A stretch of 64,000 bases of DNA, from positions 4,712,001 to 4,776,000 of the forward strand of contig NZ_CP124750.1 in the NCBI RefSeq assembly GCF_029962605.1, written 5' to 3'. Below, piece by piece: positions 22,978 to 32,166 of the stretch. This DNA is from Serratia sarumanii. GTDB lineage: Bacteria; Pseudomonadota; Gammaproteobacteria; Enterobacterales; Enterobacteriaceae. The translations under genes were made by a program, and so were the position numbers. A model generated the notes under the pieces. It saw only the letters and a list, made by a program, of their open reading frames with translations, ran no database searches and had not been told where the DNA came from. Each line of letters begins with the position of its first letter. The stretch's first letter is position 1.

Positions 22978-23667
22978 TCAGCGCTGGCCGTAATAGGCGC
23001 CGGCGCCATGTTTGCGGCTGAAATGCTTTTCCAGCAGATAGTCATCGATCCGTTTCAGGCCGGGGTTAATATCCCGGCTGATCCACGCCATTTTCGCCAC
23101 CTCCTCCAACACCACGGCGTTATGCACCGCCTCATCCGGCGTCCTTCCCCAACTGAACGGGCCATGCTGATACGCCAGGATGCCGGGAATGTGCAGCGGT
23201 TCACGCCCTTTCAGGGTTTCGATAATCACCCGACCGGTGTTCAGCTCATATTCCCGCGCCACCTCTTCCGCCGTCAGCCCACGGGTACAAGGAATGTCGC
23301 CGGAAAAATAGTCGGCGTGGGTGGTGCCGAGCGCCGGTATCGCTTCACCCGCCTGCGCCCAGGCGGTGGCATGGGTAGAGTGCGTATGCACCACACCGCC
23401 GAGTTGGGGGAACGCCCGATACAGCGCCAAATGTGTCGGCGTATCGGACGAAGGCCGCAGTTGCCCCTCGACAACCTCACCTCGCGCATTCACCACCACC
23501 ATATCCTCAGCCCGCATCGTTTCATAAGGTACGCCGCTGGGTTTGATCACCACCAGCCCACTGGCCCGATCGATGCCGCTGACATTGCCCCAGGTATAGG
23601 TCACCAGCCCGTGCTCAGGCAACGCCATATTGGCTCGGTACACCTGACTTTTCAGTTGATCCAGCAT
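22978..23667 (-). CDS. ulaF: L-ribulose-5-phosphate 4-epimerase UlaF
   Basis: Last step of ascorbate breakdown, L-ribulose 5-phosphate to D-xylulose 5-phosphate. Class II aldolase fold of 229 residues with the zinc ligands in [10 protein letters not shown] and a third histidine near [35 protein letters not shown] is the conserved N-terminal phosphate-binding segment. AraD and SgbE are close relatives; the ula neighbours decide the name. The start ATG (23667) has GGGGGGAGC directly upstream. The preceding ulaE frame runs 53 bases into this gene. Confidence 0.93.
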   Translation of the reverse strand: MLDQLKSQVYRANMALPEHGLVTYTWGNVSGIDRASGLVVIKPSGVPYETMRAEDMVVVNARGEVVEGQLRPSSDTPTHLALYRAFPQLGGVVHTHSTHATAWAQAGEAIPALGTTHADYFSGDIPCTRGLTAEEVAREYELNTGRVIIETLKGREPLHIPGILAYQHGPFSWGRTPDEAVHNAVVLEEVAKMAWISRDINPGLKRIDDYLLEKHFSRKHGAGAYYGQR

Positions 23668-24523
23668 GCTCCCCCCTTATTTCCAACCCGGCCTCGACCA
23701 TGCGTTCAATCACCCAGGCTCGCGCCTCCCGCACCGCCCGCAGCGGATCGTCCGCTTTCTCGCTCCACATCTCGAGCAGATAGGGGCCGCGATAGCCGCT
23801 CTGCAACAGCGTTTCGAAACAGCGCACGAAATCGACCACGCCCTCGCCGAACGGCACATTCTTAAACTCCCCCGGCCGCGTATCCTTAACGTGTACCGCC
23901 ACGATATGTCCGCGCCCGACCATGAGCTCCATCGGCACATCGTTGTCCCAGGCAGACAAGTTGCCGATGTCCGGGTACAGCTGAAACCACGGGTTATTCA
24001 GGTAGTGGGCATAGCCCAGCGCCTTGCTGATCGAGTTCATCAGCGGATAGTCCATGATTTCCATCGCCAGCATGACCTGCGCACGGCTGGCCATCTCCAC
24101 CGCCTGCGCCAATCCGGCACGGAACCGGGCGCGGGTCTGTGCAGTTGACTGCTGGTAATAAACGTCATACCCGGCCAGTTGGATCACCCGGATACCGGTA
24201 TCCTGCGCCAGCCGAATAGCTTTTCGCACGATCTCCAGTCCCCGGTCGCGCGTGGTGTCGTCTGCACTGCCCAACGGAAAACGCCGGTGGGCGCTGAGGC
24301 ATAAAGAAGGGACGCGCACACCGCTCGCCGCAACGGCGCTAACCAAGGCGAGCCGCTGTTCAGCGCTCCAGTCCAGCCGCGCCAGGCGGCCGTCGCTTTC
24401 ATCGATCGACATTTCAACGAAATCGAATCCCAACTCACCCGCCAGTTGCAGGCGCGTCAGCCAGTCCTCGCCCGGCGGCAACGCTTTCTCATAGATGCCC
24501 AACGGCACGGATTTGTGCAACAT
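23615..24523 (-). CDS. ulaE: L-xylulose-5-phosphate 3-epimerase UlaE, with extended C-terminus
   Basis: Converts L-xylulose 5-phosphate to L-ribulose 5-phosphate. The TIM-barrel protein has [44 protein letters not shown] and [43 protein letters not shown] sequence close to E. coli UlaE. It is 302 residues against 284 in E. coli; the extra segment (about [22 protein letters not shown]) crosses a six-G tract (23671-23676) and reads 53 bases into ulaF. This may be natural, or a small indel may have removed the normal stop. It begins 9 bases after ulaD. Confidence 0.93.
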   Translation of the reverse strand: MLHKSVPLGIYEKALPPGEDWLTRLQLAGELGFDFVEMSIDESDGRLARLDWSAEQRLALVSAVAASGVRVPSLCLSAHRRFPLGSADDTTRDRGLEIVRKAIRLAQDTGIRVIQLAGYDVYYQQSTAQTRARFRAGLAQAVEMASRAQVMLAMEIMDYPLMNSISKALGYAHYLNNPWFQLYPDIGNLSAWDNDVPMELMVGRGHIVAVHVKDTRPGEFKNVPFGEGVVDFVRCFETLLQSGYRGPYLLEMWSEKADDPLRAVREARAWVIERMVEAGLEIRGEHAGSTEKSGVPSQYGVA

Positions 24524-24532
24524 AACCGCTCC

Positions 24533-25189
24533 TCAGCCCCACAGCTGGGCAATGACGGATTTAAATTCCCGCGCCGCCGCGACCGGATCGGCGGCATCGC
24601 GAATGCTGCGTCCGGCGATAAAGACGTGGATGGGAATGCCCTGGAACAGAGGCAAATCCTCCAGCGCCAGTCCGCCGGTGACCGTCACCTTAAAACCCAT
24701 CTCGCTCAGGCGACGCACCGCGCGGATATCGTCTTCGCTCCATGCGACCCCTGCGGCCTGCGCATCGCGGCTGCGGTGGTACACCACCTGACCCATTCCC
24801 GCTTCACGCCACGCCTGCGCCTGTTCCCAGGTCCAGAACCCCGTCAGTTCGATCTGCACGTCGCCACCGAACTCATGCGCTACCTGCAGGGCGCCCTTGA
24901 CCGTATTGATGTCGGCACAGCAGATCACCGTGATCCAATCGGCATGCGCCTCGAAGCACATTCGCGCCAAAATCTGACCCGCATCGGCGATTTTTGCGTC
25001 CGCCAACACGATGCGATCCGGATACAGCGCTTTCAGATCGCGCACGGCGCGCACGCCTTCCGCCACGCACAAAATAGTGCCGACTTCGATGATGTCGACT
25101 TCGGCCGCGATCAGGCGAGTCGTATCGTAAGCCGCGGCCATGGACAGGTTATCCAGCGCCACCTGCAACATCGGTAACTGCGTGTTCAT
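24533..25189 (-). CDS. ulaD: 3-keto-L-gulonate-6-phosphate decarboxylase UlaD
   Basis: Decarboxylates 3-keto-L-gulonate 6-phosphate to L-xylulose 5-phosphate, Mg-dependent, in the orotidine-monophosphate decarboxylase suprafamily. The 218 residues show [32 protein letters not shown], the DxKxxD motif as [10 protein letters not shown], and the phosphate loop [13 protein letters not shown] and [13 protein letters not shown]. It is one of the six genes of ulaABCDEF, 16 bases after ulaC. Confidence 0.96.
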   Translation of the reverse strand: MNTQLPMLQVALDNLSMAAAYDTTRLIAAEVDIIEVGTILCVAEGVRAVRDLKALYPDRIVLADAKIADAGQILARMCFEAHADWITVICCADINTVKGALQVAHEFGGDVQIELTGFWTWEQAQAWREAGMGQVVYHRSRDAQAAGVAWSEDDIRAVRRLSEMGFKVTVTGGLALEDLPLFQGIPIHVFIAGRSIRDAADPVAAAREFKSVIAQLWG

Positions 25190-25205
25190 TGTTTGTCTCC
25201 TTCAA

Positions 25206-25676
25206 TCAATTCGCCGCCGTAGACGTTTTGTCGATCAACGCCAATACCTCGCTCGCGTGGCGACAGGCCCGCAAGCGATCGAAGTTCGCCTCATCTTCAA
25301 ACAGATTCACCACTTGCATGATCCCCACCTCCTGATGCGTTTTGGCGTCCACCGCCGCCAGGGTGATCAAGATGTCTATCGGATCGTTGTCCTCATCGCC
25401 GAAACACACCGGCGTTTTCAAGGTGACCAAGGCGAAGCCGGTTTTCAGCACCCCTTCCTCCGGCCGGCCGTGCGGCATCGCCAGGCCCGGCGCCAGCACG
25501 AAGTAAGGGCCGTGCCGGTCGACGCCGGCCAAAATGGCGTCGAAATAGCGCGGTTCCACCACCCCGGCAGCCACCAGCAAATCGACGCCCAACCGCACCG
25601 CCTGCCGCCAGTCAGCAGCCTCCGCCTGCAGTTGGATGGCGTTGTTTTGCGCCAACGAATCGCTCAGCTTCATCAC
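25206..25676 (-). CDS. ulaC: L-ascorbate PTS EIIA component UlaC
   Basis: Cytosolic phosphocarrier that takes phosphate from HPr and passes it to UlaB. The 156-residue protein (E. coli 154) is a mannitol/fructose-type EIIA; the phosphorylatable histidine is in the [15 protein letters not shown] motif. [29 protein letters not shown] is the family core. It lies 7 bases after ulaB and 16 before ulaD. Confidence 0.96.
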   Translation of the reverse strand: MMKLSDSLAQNNAIQLQAEAADWRQAVRLGVDLLVAAGVVEPRYFDAILAGVDRHGPYFVLAPGLAMPHGRPEEGVLKTGFALVTLKTPVCFGDEDNDPIDILITLAAVDAKTHQEVGIMQVVNLFEDEANFDRLRACRHASEVLALIDKTSTAAN

Positions 25677-25683
25677 TCGCTCC

Positions 25684-25992
25684 TTACTGCTTCAAATCTT
25701 GCGGAAAATGCGTGCCGATAACTTCCATCAGCTTCGGGCCGAAGTCCGCCGCCGAGAGCATATTGCGCACCCCAACCACATATTTGTTGCCGCTCACGAC
25801 GATTTCGTCGGCGACATGGGTGGAAGCAATGATGATGTCGGCCCCGTTCAACTCGGATTTGTATTCCCCCACCGCACAGCTGTTGACCGAATGATTCACA
25901 CCTTGCTGCGTTAAAAATTGGTCGACTTTCATTTTCATGATCATGGAACTGCCTTGCCCGCAACCGCATACCGCCAGGATTCGTACCGTCAT
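25684..25992 (-). CDS. ulaB: L-ascorbate PTS EIIB component UlaB
   Basis: Phosphocarrier for the ascorbate permease. The 102-residue product has the N-terminal phosphocysteine loop [17 protein letters not shown]. coli has Asn where the second Cys of CGCG stands here. The start MTVRILAV is preferred over an upstream in-frame ATG three codons earlier because it matches the E. coli start. It lies between ulaA (14 bases) and ulaC (7 bases). Confidence 0.96.
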   Translation of the reverse strand: MTVRILAVCGCGQGSSMIMKMKVDQFLTQQGVNHSVNSCAVGEYKSELNGADIIIASTHVADEIVVSGNKYVVGVRNMLSAADFGPKLMEVIGTHFPQDLKQ

Positions 25993-26006
25993 AATCTGCA
26001 CTCCTA

Positions 26007-27404
26007 TTAACGTGACGCTGGTTCAACCGATTGTTTTTCAGCATCTTCTTCCGCACGCAGGGTGCGTCCGGCGAAGAACATGTACAGCAGGGCGATAACG
26101 ATCACCACCCCCATAAACCACAGGCCCAGACTCAGCCCCTGCATCAGCGGCGGCGCCAGAATCGACCAGTCCGCCATGCCCATCCAGGCGCTTAGCCCGG
26201 TCAGTTTGATGGCCCACACGCAGCCGAAGATCTCTATCATTCCCATCACCAGACAGATCTTCATCGCCGCGCGCCAGCCGCCGAAGTGGTTAGCGAATAC
26301 GCCGATGGTGGCGTTAGAAAAGAACATGGGAATGAAACCGGGAATGATCATGATGGAAGAGCCGAGCGCCAACAGTATGCCGACGGCGATCAGTTGGCCG
26401 ATGGTGCCCCACATAAAACCCCACACCACGGCGTTGGGCGCGAAGCTATAAATGGCGGCGCAGTCGATGGCCAGTACCGCGCCGGGGATCAGACGTTGGG
26501 ATATGCCGTTAAAGGCCTCGGTCAATTCGGCGACGAACATGCGCACGCCCTGCACGATGATGAAAATCGCCACCGCGAACATCAGCCCGGTTTGCAGGAT
26601 ATAAATGCTCCAGTGGGTTTTACCGGCCATCGCCTGCAGAGTGTCCAAGCCGAACGAGCACAGAATGATGCCGAAAAACAGCGTCATCACGATGGCGGTG
26701 GACACGATGTTGTCATGGAAAATGTTCAGCCACCCGGGCAGCTTCAGATCTTCCACGCTGTCCTCTTTTTTACCGAGATACGGTGCGGCCTTGTAGGCCA
26801 GCCACGAAGCGAACTGCTGTTGATGCCCGATCGAGAAGCCGCTGTTTTCCGTTACCGCCTGCGTCGGCTTGAACATCATGTTGGAGGTGATGCCCCAGTA
26901 CAGTGAAGCCAATAGCGCGCTGCACAATACCGTCGTCCACATGCCGTAACCCAGAATGTAGAAAAATACCGCGATCAGCCCGACCTGCTGAAACATGATG
27001 TGGCCGGTGAGCATGATGGTACGAATCCCGGTAATACGCCGCAGCAGTACGTAGAGAATGTTCAGCGCCAATGCCAGCAATACCGCGTAGCCGACCCAGC
27101 TGTAGGCGTCCCCCATACGTTCGATGGTGGCCATCATCGAAGCATAGGTGTCCGAAATCGCCCCGTTGATGCCGTATACCTCGGACAACTTCGCCACAAC
27201 GGGTTTGAACGTGCCGGTCAGGATGCCGGAGCCGGCCTGCAATAACATGAAACCGATAATGGTCTTGATGGTGCCTTTGATGATGACCGCCGCGCTTTTG
27301 CGCAGCAACGTGTAACCCAGCAGTGTAACCAGCCCCAGCAGCAGCGGTGCATTGGTCATCACCTGGTTAAAAAAGACGATGAAGATGGTGTAAAGAGTTT
27401 CCAT
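26007..27404 (-). CDS. ulaA: L-ascorbate PTS EIIC permease UlaA
   Basis: Inner-membrane channel of the ascorbate phosphotransferase system, which takes up and phosphorylates L-ascorbate at C6. With the start [20 protein letters not shown] it is 465 residues, exactly the E. coli length; the frame is open 18 codons upstream but that stretch is not conserved. Roughly 11 membrane helices are evident, with conserved loops [13 protein letters not shown] and [13 protein letters not shown]. It is the first gene of ulaABCDEF, downstream of the UlaR/CRP control region. Confidence 0.97.
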   Translation of the reverse strand: METLYTIFIVFFNQVMTNAPLLLGLVTLLGYTLLRKSAAVIIKGTIKTIIGFMLLQAGSGILTGTFKPVVAKLSEVYGINGAISDTYASMMATIERMGDAYSWVGYAVLLALALNILYVLLRRITGIRTIMLTGHIMFQQVGLIAVFFYILGYGMWTTVLCSALLASLYWGITSNMMFKPTQAVTENSGFSIGHQQQFASWLAYKAAPYLGKKEDSVEDLKLPGWLNIFHDNIVSTAIVMTLFFGIILCSFGLDTLQAMAGKTHWSIYILQTGLMFAVAIFIIVQGVRMFVAELTEAFNGISQRLIPGAVLAIDCAAIYSFAPNAVVWGFMWGTIGQLIAVGILLALGSSIMIIPGFIPMFFSNATIGVFANHFGGWRAAMKICLVMGMIEIFGCVWAIKLTGLSAWMGMADWSILAPPLMQGLSLGLWFMGVVIVIALLYMFFAGRTLRAEEDAEKQSVEPASR

Positions 27405-27461
27405 ACGGCTCTCCCGAAAAGGTTGGCATGCAGGTAACGCCTTCACCATACCAATCACAAT

Positions 27462-27498
27462 AAATCACAAAAAGATCATAAATGATTATTTGTGAACA
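27462..27498. promoter_or_regulatory. Putative UlaR operator, ulaA side
   Basis: AAATCACA (27462-27469) and TGTGA (27491-27495) arms are spaced by 21 bases, with a right inner half AAATGATTATT identical to the second site 232 bases away. It lies about 60-95 bases upstream of the ulaA start. Confidence 0.75.
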
Positions 27499-27506
27499 AC
27501 CTCGCA
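27491..27506. promoter_or_regulatory. Putative CRP site overlapping the ulaA operator
   Basis: TGTGA-ACAACC-TCGCA matches the CRP pattern TGTGA-N6-TCACA at 9 of 10 positions. Its left half is the right arm of the UlaR operator, so activator and repressor would compete. E. coli ula expression is CRP-dependent. Confidence 0.65.
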
Positions 27507-27693
27507 AGTTAAAAATCAATTCCACTAACATTCAATGAATTAGACGACTTACACTTTATTACCCATTGAATTTAATAGCAGTTAATCAAACGAAAAGGGG
27601 AGAAAACGCCGGCACAGCGCGTAAATTCGGCGGCGTTTACGTGTATTTCGATCGTTGTCAGTTGAAAAAAACGGTGCTAGATTCGATCAAAAC

Positions 27694-27730
27694 AAATCAC
27701 ATAAAATCCTTAAATGATTATTTGTGATTT
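27694..27730. promoter_or_regulatory. Putative UlaR operator, ulaG side
   Basis: AAATCACA (27694-27701) and TGTGATTT (27723-27730) form a perfect 8-base inverted repeat around 21 bases. The last 16 bases up to TGTGA are identical to the ulaA-side site. It ends 28 bases before the ulaG start. The remaining sequence between the two sites (27507-27693) shows no gene. Confidence 0.78.
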
Positions 27731-27758
27731 TATTATCACCACCAACGAGGAAAGACCC

Positions 27759-28823
27759 ATGAGTAAAGTCAACGACATCACCCGCGAGTCCTGGATATTG
27801 AACACCTTTCCCGAATGGGGCACCTGGCTGAACGAAGAGATAGAGCAGGAGAACGTCGCGCCCGGTACTTTCGCCATGTGGTGGCTGGGCTGCACCGGCA
27901 TCTGGCTCAAGTCTGAAGAAGGCGCCAACCTGTGCGTCGATTTCTGGTGCGGCACCGGCAAGCAGAGTCACGGCAACCCGCTGATGAAAACCGGCCACCA
28001 AATGCAGCGCATGGCCGGGGTGCGTAAACTGCAACCGAACCTGCGCACCACCCCATTCGTGCTCGATCCGTTCGCCATTACGCAGCTCGACGCCGTCTTG
28101 GCCACTCACGATCACAATGACCATATCGATGTGAACGTCGCGGCGGCAGTGCTGCAGAACTGCGCCCCCACCGTCCCGTTTATCGGGCCGCAAAGCTGCG
28201 TAGATATCTGGATCGGCTGGGGCGTGCCGCCGGAGCGCTGCATCACCGTCAAACCTGGCGACGTGATAAAAATCAAAGACGTCGAAATTCATGCGTTGGA
28301 TGCTTTCGATCGCACGGCGCTGATCACATTACCGGTGGAACAAAAGGCCGCGGGCGTACTGCCGGACGGCATGGATCTGCGTGCGGTCAACTACCTGTTC
28401 AAAACGCCGGGCGGCAACCTTTATCACAGCGGCGATTCTCACTACTCCAACTATTACGCCAAGCACGGCAACGATCACCACATTGATGTCGCCCTCGGCT
28501 CCTACGGCGAGAACCCACGCGGCATTACCGACAAGATGACCAGCGCCGACATCTTGCGCATGGCGGAATCGTTGAACGCCAAGGTCGTGATCCCCTTCCA
28601 CCACGATATTTGGTCGAATTTCCAGGCAGACCCGCAGGAGATCCGCGTGTTGTGGGACATGAAAAAGGATCGGCTCAAGTACGGTTTCAAACCCTTTATC
28701 TGGCAGGTTGGCGGCAAGTTCATCTGGCCGCAGGACAAAGACAATCTGGAATATCACTATCCGCGCGGGTTCGATGATTGTTTCACCCAGGAACCCGACC
28801 TGCCCTTCAAGTCTTTCTTGTAA
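27759..28823 (+). CDS. ulaG: L-ascorbate-6-phosphate lactonase UlaG
   Basis: Opens the lactone ring of L-ascorbate 6-phosphate to 3-keto-L-gulonate 6-phosphate. Metallo-beta-lactamase fold of 354 residues (E. coli length) with the metal motif [10 protein letters not shown], a later ligand in [13 protein letters not shown] and VIPFHHDIW. The start [14 protein letters not shown] is chosen over an in-frame ATG 15 codons upstream, which falls inside the operator. It is divergent from ulaABCDEF and followed by ulaR on the same strand. Confidence 0.97.
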   Translation: MSKVNDITRESWILNTFPEWGTWLNEEIEQENVAPGTFAMWWLGCTGIWLKSEEGANLCVDFWCGTGKQSHGNPLMKTGHQMQRMAGVRKLQPNLRTTPFVLDPFAITQLDAVLATHDHNDHIDVNVAAAVLQNCAPTVPFIGPQSCVDIWIGWGVPPERCITVKPGDVIKIKDVEIHALDAFDRTALITLPVEQKAAGVLPDGMDLRAVNYLFKTPGGNLYHSGDSHYSNYYAKHGNDHHIDVALGSYGENPRGITDKMTSADILRMAESLNAKVVIPFHHDIWSNFQADPQEIRVLWDMKKDRLKYGFKPFIWQVGGKFIWPQDKDNLEYHYPRGFDDCFTQEPDLPFKSFL

Positions 28824-28935
28824 TCAACCGGTGTTGCATACTGATGCGCGCTTTTGAACGGCAATGATTCAAATCGTCAAACGGCGCGCATATAATCGAA
28901 AGCAACGACGTTCTTCTCACCCTGATGGAGCCCGC

Positions 28936-29691
28936 ATGACAGAGTCCCAACGCCACAATGCCATTCTCGATCTCTTGCATCGCAAGGGGCAAATCTCCGT
29001 GGCGGACGTGATCGCGGCGTTTGACATCTCTCCGGCCACCGCGCGCCGGGACATCAACAAACTGAATGAAATTGGCAAATTGCGCAAAGTGCGCAACGGC
29101 GCCGAAGCCACGCAAACCCCGCGCCCGGCCTGGACGCCGCTCAACATCCATCAAACCCAGCATCTCGATGAAAAAATGCGCATCGCGGCAGCGGCGGCGC
29201 AACTCTGTCAGCCGGGCGAAAGCGTGGTGATCAACTGCGGTTCCACCGCATTTCTGCTGGGGCGTGAAATTTGCGGCAAGCCGGTTCAGGTGATCACCAA
29301 CTACCTGCCGCTGGCCAACTACCTGATCGAACAGGACCATGACAGCGTGGTGATCATGGGTGGCCAGTACAACAAGACTCAGTCGATTACCCTGGCGCCT
29401 CAGGACGGCGACGCGACGCTGTACGCCGGGCACTGGATGTTCACCAGCGGTATCGGCCTTACCGCCGAGGGTTTGTATAAAACGGATATGCTGACCGCCA
29501 TGGCGGAGCAAAAGATGCTCAACTACGTCGGTAAACTGGTGGTGCTGGTCGACAGCAGCAAAGTCGGCCAACGCGCCGGCATGCTGTTCAGCCGCACCGA
29601 GCAAATCGCCATGGTGATCACCGGCCGCGCTGCCAATCCGGCGATCGTTGAGCAACTGCGTCAACAGGGCGTTGAAGTGCTGCTGGTGTGA
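28936..29691 (+). CDS. ulaR: Ascorbate regulon repressor UlaR
   Basis: DeoR-family repressor of 251 residues, the E. coli length. N-terminal helix-turn-helix: [30 protein letters not shown]. The C-terminal sugar-phosphate sensing domain has [40 protein letters not shown] and [19 protein letters not shown]. The ligand in E. coli is ascorbate 6-phosphate. The start is [14 protein letters not shown], 112 bases after ulaG; an ATG at 28864 would add 24 non-conserved residues. Confidence 0.96.
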   Translation: MTESQRHNAILDLLHRKGQISVADVIAAFDISPATARRDINKLNEIGKLRKVRNGAEATQTPRPAWTPLNIHQTQHLDEKMRIAAAAAQLCQPGESVVINCGSTAFLLGREICGKPVQVITNYLPLANYLIEQDHDSVVIMGGQYNKTQSITLAPQDGDATLYAGHWMFTSGIGLTAEGLYKTDMLTAMAEQKMLNYVGKLVVLVDSSKVGQRAGMLFSRTEQIAMVITGRAANPAIVEQLRQQGVEVLLV

Positions 29692-29775
29692 CAAAACCAC
29701 ACCCTTGCTCTGGTCTTAAACGCCGCAGAGTTGGTTACAATAGCGGCGTCCCCCAATTACGAGGCAGTCAGCAGT

Positions 29776-30102
29776 ATGGAACAGTTCGAAGCGATCAACG
29801 TTGAGCAAGCGTACGCCTGCTGGAAAGAGGGCAGCGCCGCCCTGGTCGACATCCGCGATCCGCAAAGTTTTGAAGCCGGGCATACGCCGGGCGCCTTTCA
29901 CCTCACCAATGCCACCCTGTCGGCCTTTATGCAGCAAAACGACTTCGAGCGGCCGGTAATGGTGATGTGCTACCACGGCAACAGCAGCCGCAGCGCGGCG
30001 CAGTACCTGCTGCACCAGGGGTTCGACGCGGTCTACAGCATCGACGGCGGCTTCGAGGCCTGGGCCCGCCAGTATCCGCAAGACGTGGAAACCTCTGCCT
30101 GA
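29776..30102 (+). CDS. glpE: Thiosulfate sulfurtransferase GlpE
   Basis: Single-domain cytosolic rhodanese, 108 residues. The active-site loop is [15 protein letters not shown] with the nucleophile Cys65. [21 protein letters not shown] and [15 protein letters not shown] are the other rhodanese signatures. The start MEQFEAINV was chosen by family length; an upstream in-frame ATG adds 15 residues. It begins the glpEGR group, 171 bases before glpG. Confidence 0.95.
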   Translation: MEQFEAINVEQAYACWKEGSAALVDIRDPQSFEAGHTPGAFHLTNATLSAFMQQNDFERPVMVMCYHGNSSRSAAQYLLHQGFDAVYSIDGGFEAWARQYPQDVETSA

Positions 30103-30273
30103 TCCCCGCCGCCCGCCGTGCGTCGGCGGGCTTCCCCTTCGATTTTGTGCGCGTTTTCGCGGGTTTTTCGCAGATCCGTTTGCCAGCGCTCAGGATTTCG
30201 ACGTTATAATCGGCCGTCAGGGTCGCCGGCGGGCAAGCCGCGGCCAAAATCATTCACTTACGACGGAAGAGCA

Positions 30274-31110
30274 ATGGTTAGAGTAATCGCCGTATCCAAC
30301 CCGCGCCTGGCGCTGGCCTTTGTCGACTATATGGCGACCCAGGGCATCCGGCTTGAGCTGCGCAACAGCGGCGAGGCGGCGGAAATCTGGCTGGCCGACG
30401 ACGTTCACCTCGAGCAGGTGCAACACGAGCTGCAGCAGTTTCTGACCGATCCGCTCAACCGCCGTTATCAGGCCGCCAGTTGGCAGACCGGCCATACCGA
30501 CGCCGGCCTGCACTATCAGAGCGAATCCTATTTGCACACCCTGCGCAGCAAGGCCGGGCCGCTGACGCTCGGCGTGATGGTGCTGTGCATCGCGGTCTAT
30601 ATTCTGATGCAGGCGCTGGGCGACGACACCGTGATGTACTGGCTCTCCTGGCCGCAAAACAGCAGCCAATACACGCAGCTGTGGCGCTGGGTCAGCCATG
30701 CGTTCCTGCACTTCTCCCTGCTGCATATTCTGTTTAACCTGATGTGGTGGTGGTATCTCGGCGGCCAGATGGAAAAACGCCTCGGTGCCGGCAAGCTGTT
30801 CGTGCTGGCGGTGGTGTCGGCCTTCTTCAGCGGCTGGGCGCAATCGCTGTTCAGCGGCGCGCTGTTCGGCGGGCTGTCGGGCGTGGTTTATGCGCTGATG
30901 GGCTATGTCTGGCTGTCGGGCGAACGGGCGCCGGAGCGCGGCCTGATGCTGCCGCGCGGCCTGATGGCGTTCTCGGTGCTGTGGCTGGTGGCCGGATATT
31001 TCGATATTTTAGGAATGTCGATCGCCAACGCGGCACACGTAGCCGGTTTAGTGTTAGGGTTATTGATGGCATTTTGGGATACGCGTCATCGCGCACACAA
31101 CGAACAATAA
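30274..31110 (+). CDS. glpG: Rhomboid intramembrane serine protease GlpG
   Basis: Integral membrane protease that cleaves within transmembrane segments. The 278-residue protein has a cytosolic N-terminal domain (about 1-90) and six membrane helices. The catalytic Ser is in [12 protein letters not shown] (Ser201 in E. coli) and the His in [13 protein letters not shown] (His254), with [19 protein letters not shown] as the conserved helix 2 region. The frame is open upstream, but [16 protein letters not shown] is the conserved start. glpR follows 50 bases later. Confidence 0.96.
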   Translation: MVRVIAVSNPRLALAFVDYMATQGIRLELRNSGEAAEIWLADDVHLEQVQHELQQFLTDPLNRRYQAASWQTGHTDAGLHYQSESYLHTLRSKAGPLTLGVMVLCIAVYILMQALGDDTVMYWLSWPQNSSQYTQLWRWVSHAFLHFSLLHILFNLMWWWYLGGQMEKRLGAGKLFVLAVVSAFFSGWAQSLFSGALFGGLSGVVYALMGYVWLSGERAPERGLMLPRGLMAFSVLWLVAGYFDILGMSIANAAHVAGLVLGLLMAFWDTRHRAHNEQ

Positions 31111-31160
31111 CAGCCGGGAGCTGTGCCCAGCGGGCATAGCGGGCGTTTTAGGGGATTATC

Positions 31161-31919
31161 GTGAAGCAAACACAGCGTCATGACGCAATTATCGAGCTGG
31201 TGCGCCTGCAGGGTTACGTCAGCACGGAAGAGCTGGTGGAACATTTTGACGTCAGCCCGCAAACGATTCGCCGCGATTTGAATGACCTGGCCGACCAGAA
31301 CAAGATCCAGCGTCACCACGGCGGCGCGGCGCTGCCTTCCAGCTCGGTCAACGCTGCCTATAACGATCGCAAGGTGATGTGGTCGGAAGAGAAGGCCCGC
31401 ATCGCGCAGCGCGTCGCCAGCCAGATCCCGGACGGCGCCACGCTGTTCATCGATATCGGCACCACGCCGGAAGCGGTGGCCCATGCGCTGATGAACCACA
31501 AGAACCTGCGCGTGGTCACCAACAACCTCAACGTCGCCACCCTGCTGACCGCCAAGGAAGACTTCCGTCTGATCCTGGCCGGCGGCGAAGTGCGCACCCG
31601 CGACGGCGGCATCATGGGCGAAGCCACCCTGGACTTTATCTCCCAATTCCGCCTCGATTACGGCATTCTCGGCATCAGCGGCATCGATATGGACGGCTCG
31701 CTGCTCGAATTCGACTATCACGAAGTGCGCACCAAACGCGCGATTATAGAAAATTCCCGCTGCGTAATGCTGGTCACCGACCACTCCAAATTCGGCCGCA
31801 ACGCCATGGTCAACCTGGGCAACATGAATCTGATCGACTACCTGTTTACCGACCAGTTGCCGCCGCCGAGCGTGATGAAAATCATCGAGCAGTACGACGT
31901 GCAGCTGGAGCTGTGCTGA
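31161..31919 (+). CDS. glpR: Glycerol-3-phosphate regulon repressor GlpR
   Basis: DeoR-family repressor, 252 residues, inactivated by glycerol 3-phosphate. The helix-turn-helix is VSTEELVEHFDVSPQTIRRDLNDL; the sensing domain has FIDIGTTPEAVAHAL, VVTNNLNVATLL and LILAGGEVRTRDGGIMG. It lies after glpG and 247 bases upstream of glpD on the same strand. Putative GlpR operators sit just ahead of glpD. In E. coli glpEGR are transcribed away from glpD. Confidence 0.96.
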   Translation: MKQTQRHDAIIELVRLQGYVSTEELVEHFDVSPQTIRRDLNDLADQNKIQRHHGGAALPSSSVNAAYNDRKVMWSEEKARIAQRVASQIPDGATLFIDIGTTPEAVAHALMNHKNLRVVTNNLNVATLLTAKEDFRLILAGGEVRTRDGGIMGEATLDFISQFRLDYGILGISGIDMDGSLLEFDYHEVRTKRAIIENSRCVMLVTDHSKFGRNAMVNLGNMNLIDYLFTDQLPPPSVMKIIEQYDVQLELC

Positions 31920-32020
31920 TCCGCCGTTAATCCGCGGGGCGCGCCGCCGCCCCGTTTCCCACCCCCGACGCCCCCTTTTCGACAGCCGTTTGCCCGCCCG
32001 CGCAATATCCTTATCATTTA

Positions 32021-32036
32021 TGTGCCTATCATCACC
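32021..32036 (+). promoter_or_regulatory. Putative CRP site of glpD
   Basis: TGTGC-CTATCA-TCACC matches 8 of 10 CRP half-site positions and lies 131-146 bases upstream of glpD, whose E. coli orthologue is cAMP-CRP dependent. Confidence 0.55.
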
Positions 32037-32113
32037 AAACTGTTACCTTTATCACGCCTAAATGTTTTTGTTTGGTTAAGTCTTGGCTTGCTTGTTGGTT
32101 TTTGATTACAATC

Positions 32114-32151
32114 ATGAGCGAAAACGAACATGAAAGAGCTATTTCGAACAT
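32114..32151 (+). promoter_or_regulatory. Putative tandem GlpR operators of glpD
   Basis: Two copies of CGAACAT, at 32125-32131 and 32145-32151, are 20 bases apart. The first is the right half of an imperfect palindrome (ATGAGCG-AAAA-CGAACAT) like known GlpR operators. They end 15 bases before the glpD start. Confidence 0.65.
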
Positions 32152-32166
32152 CTGGAGGAAGATGAC

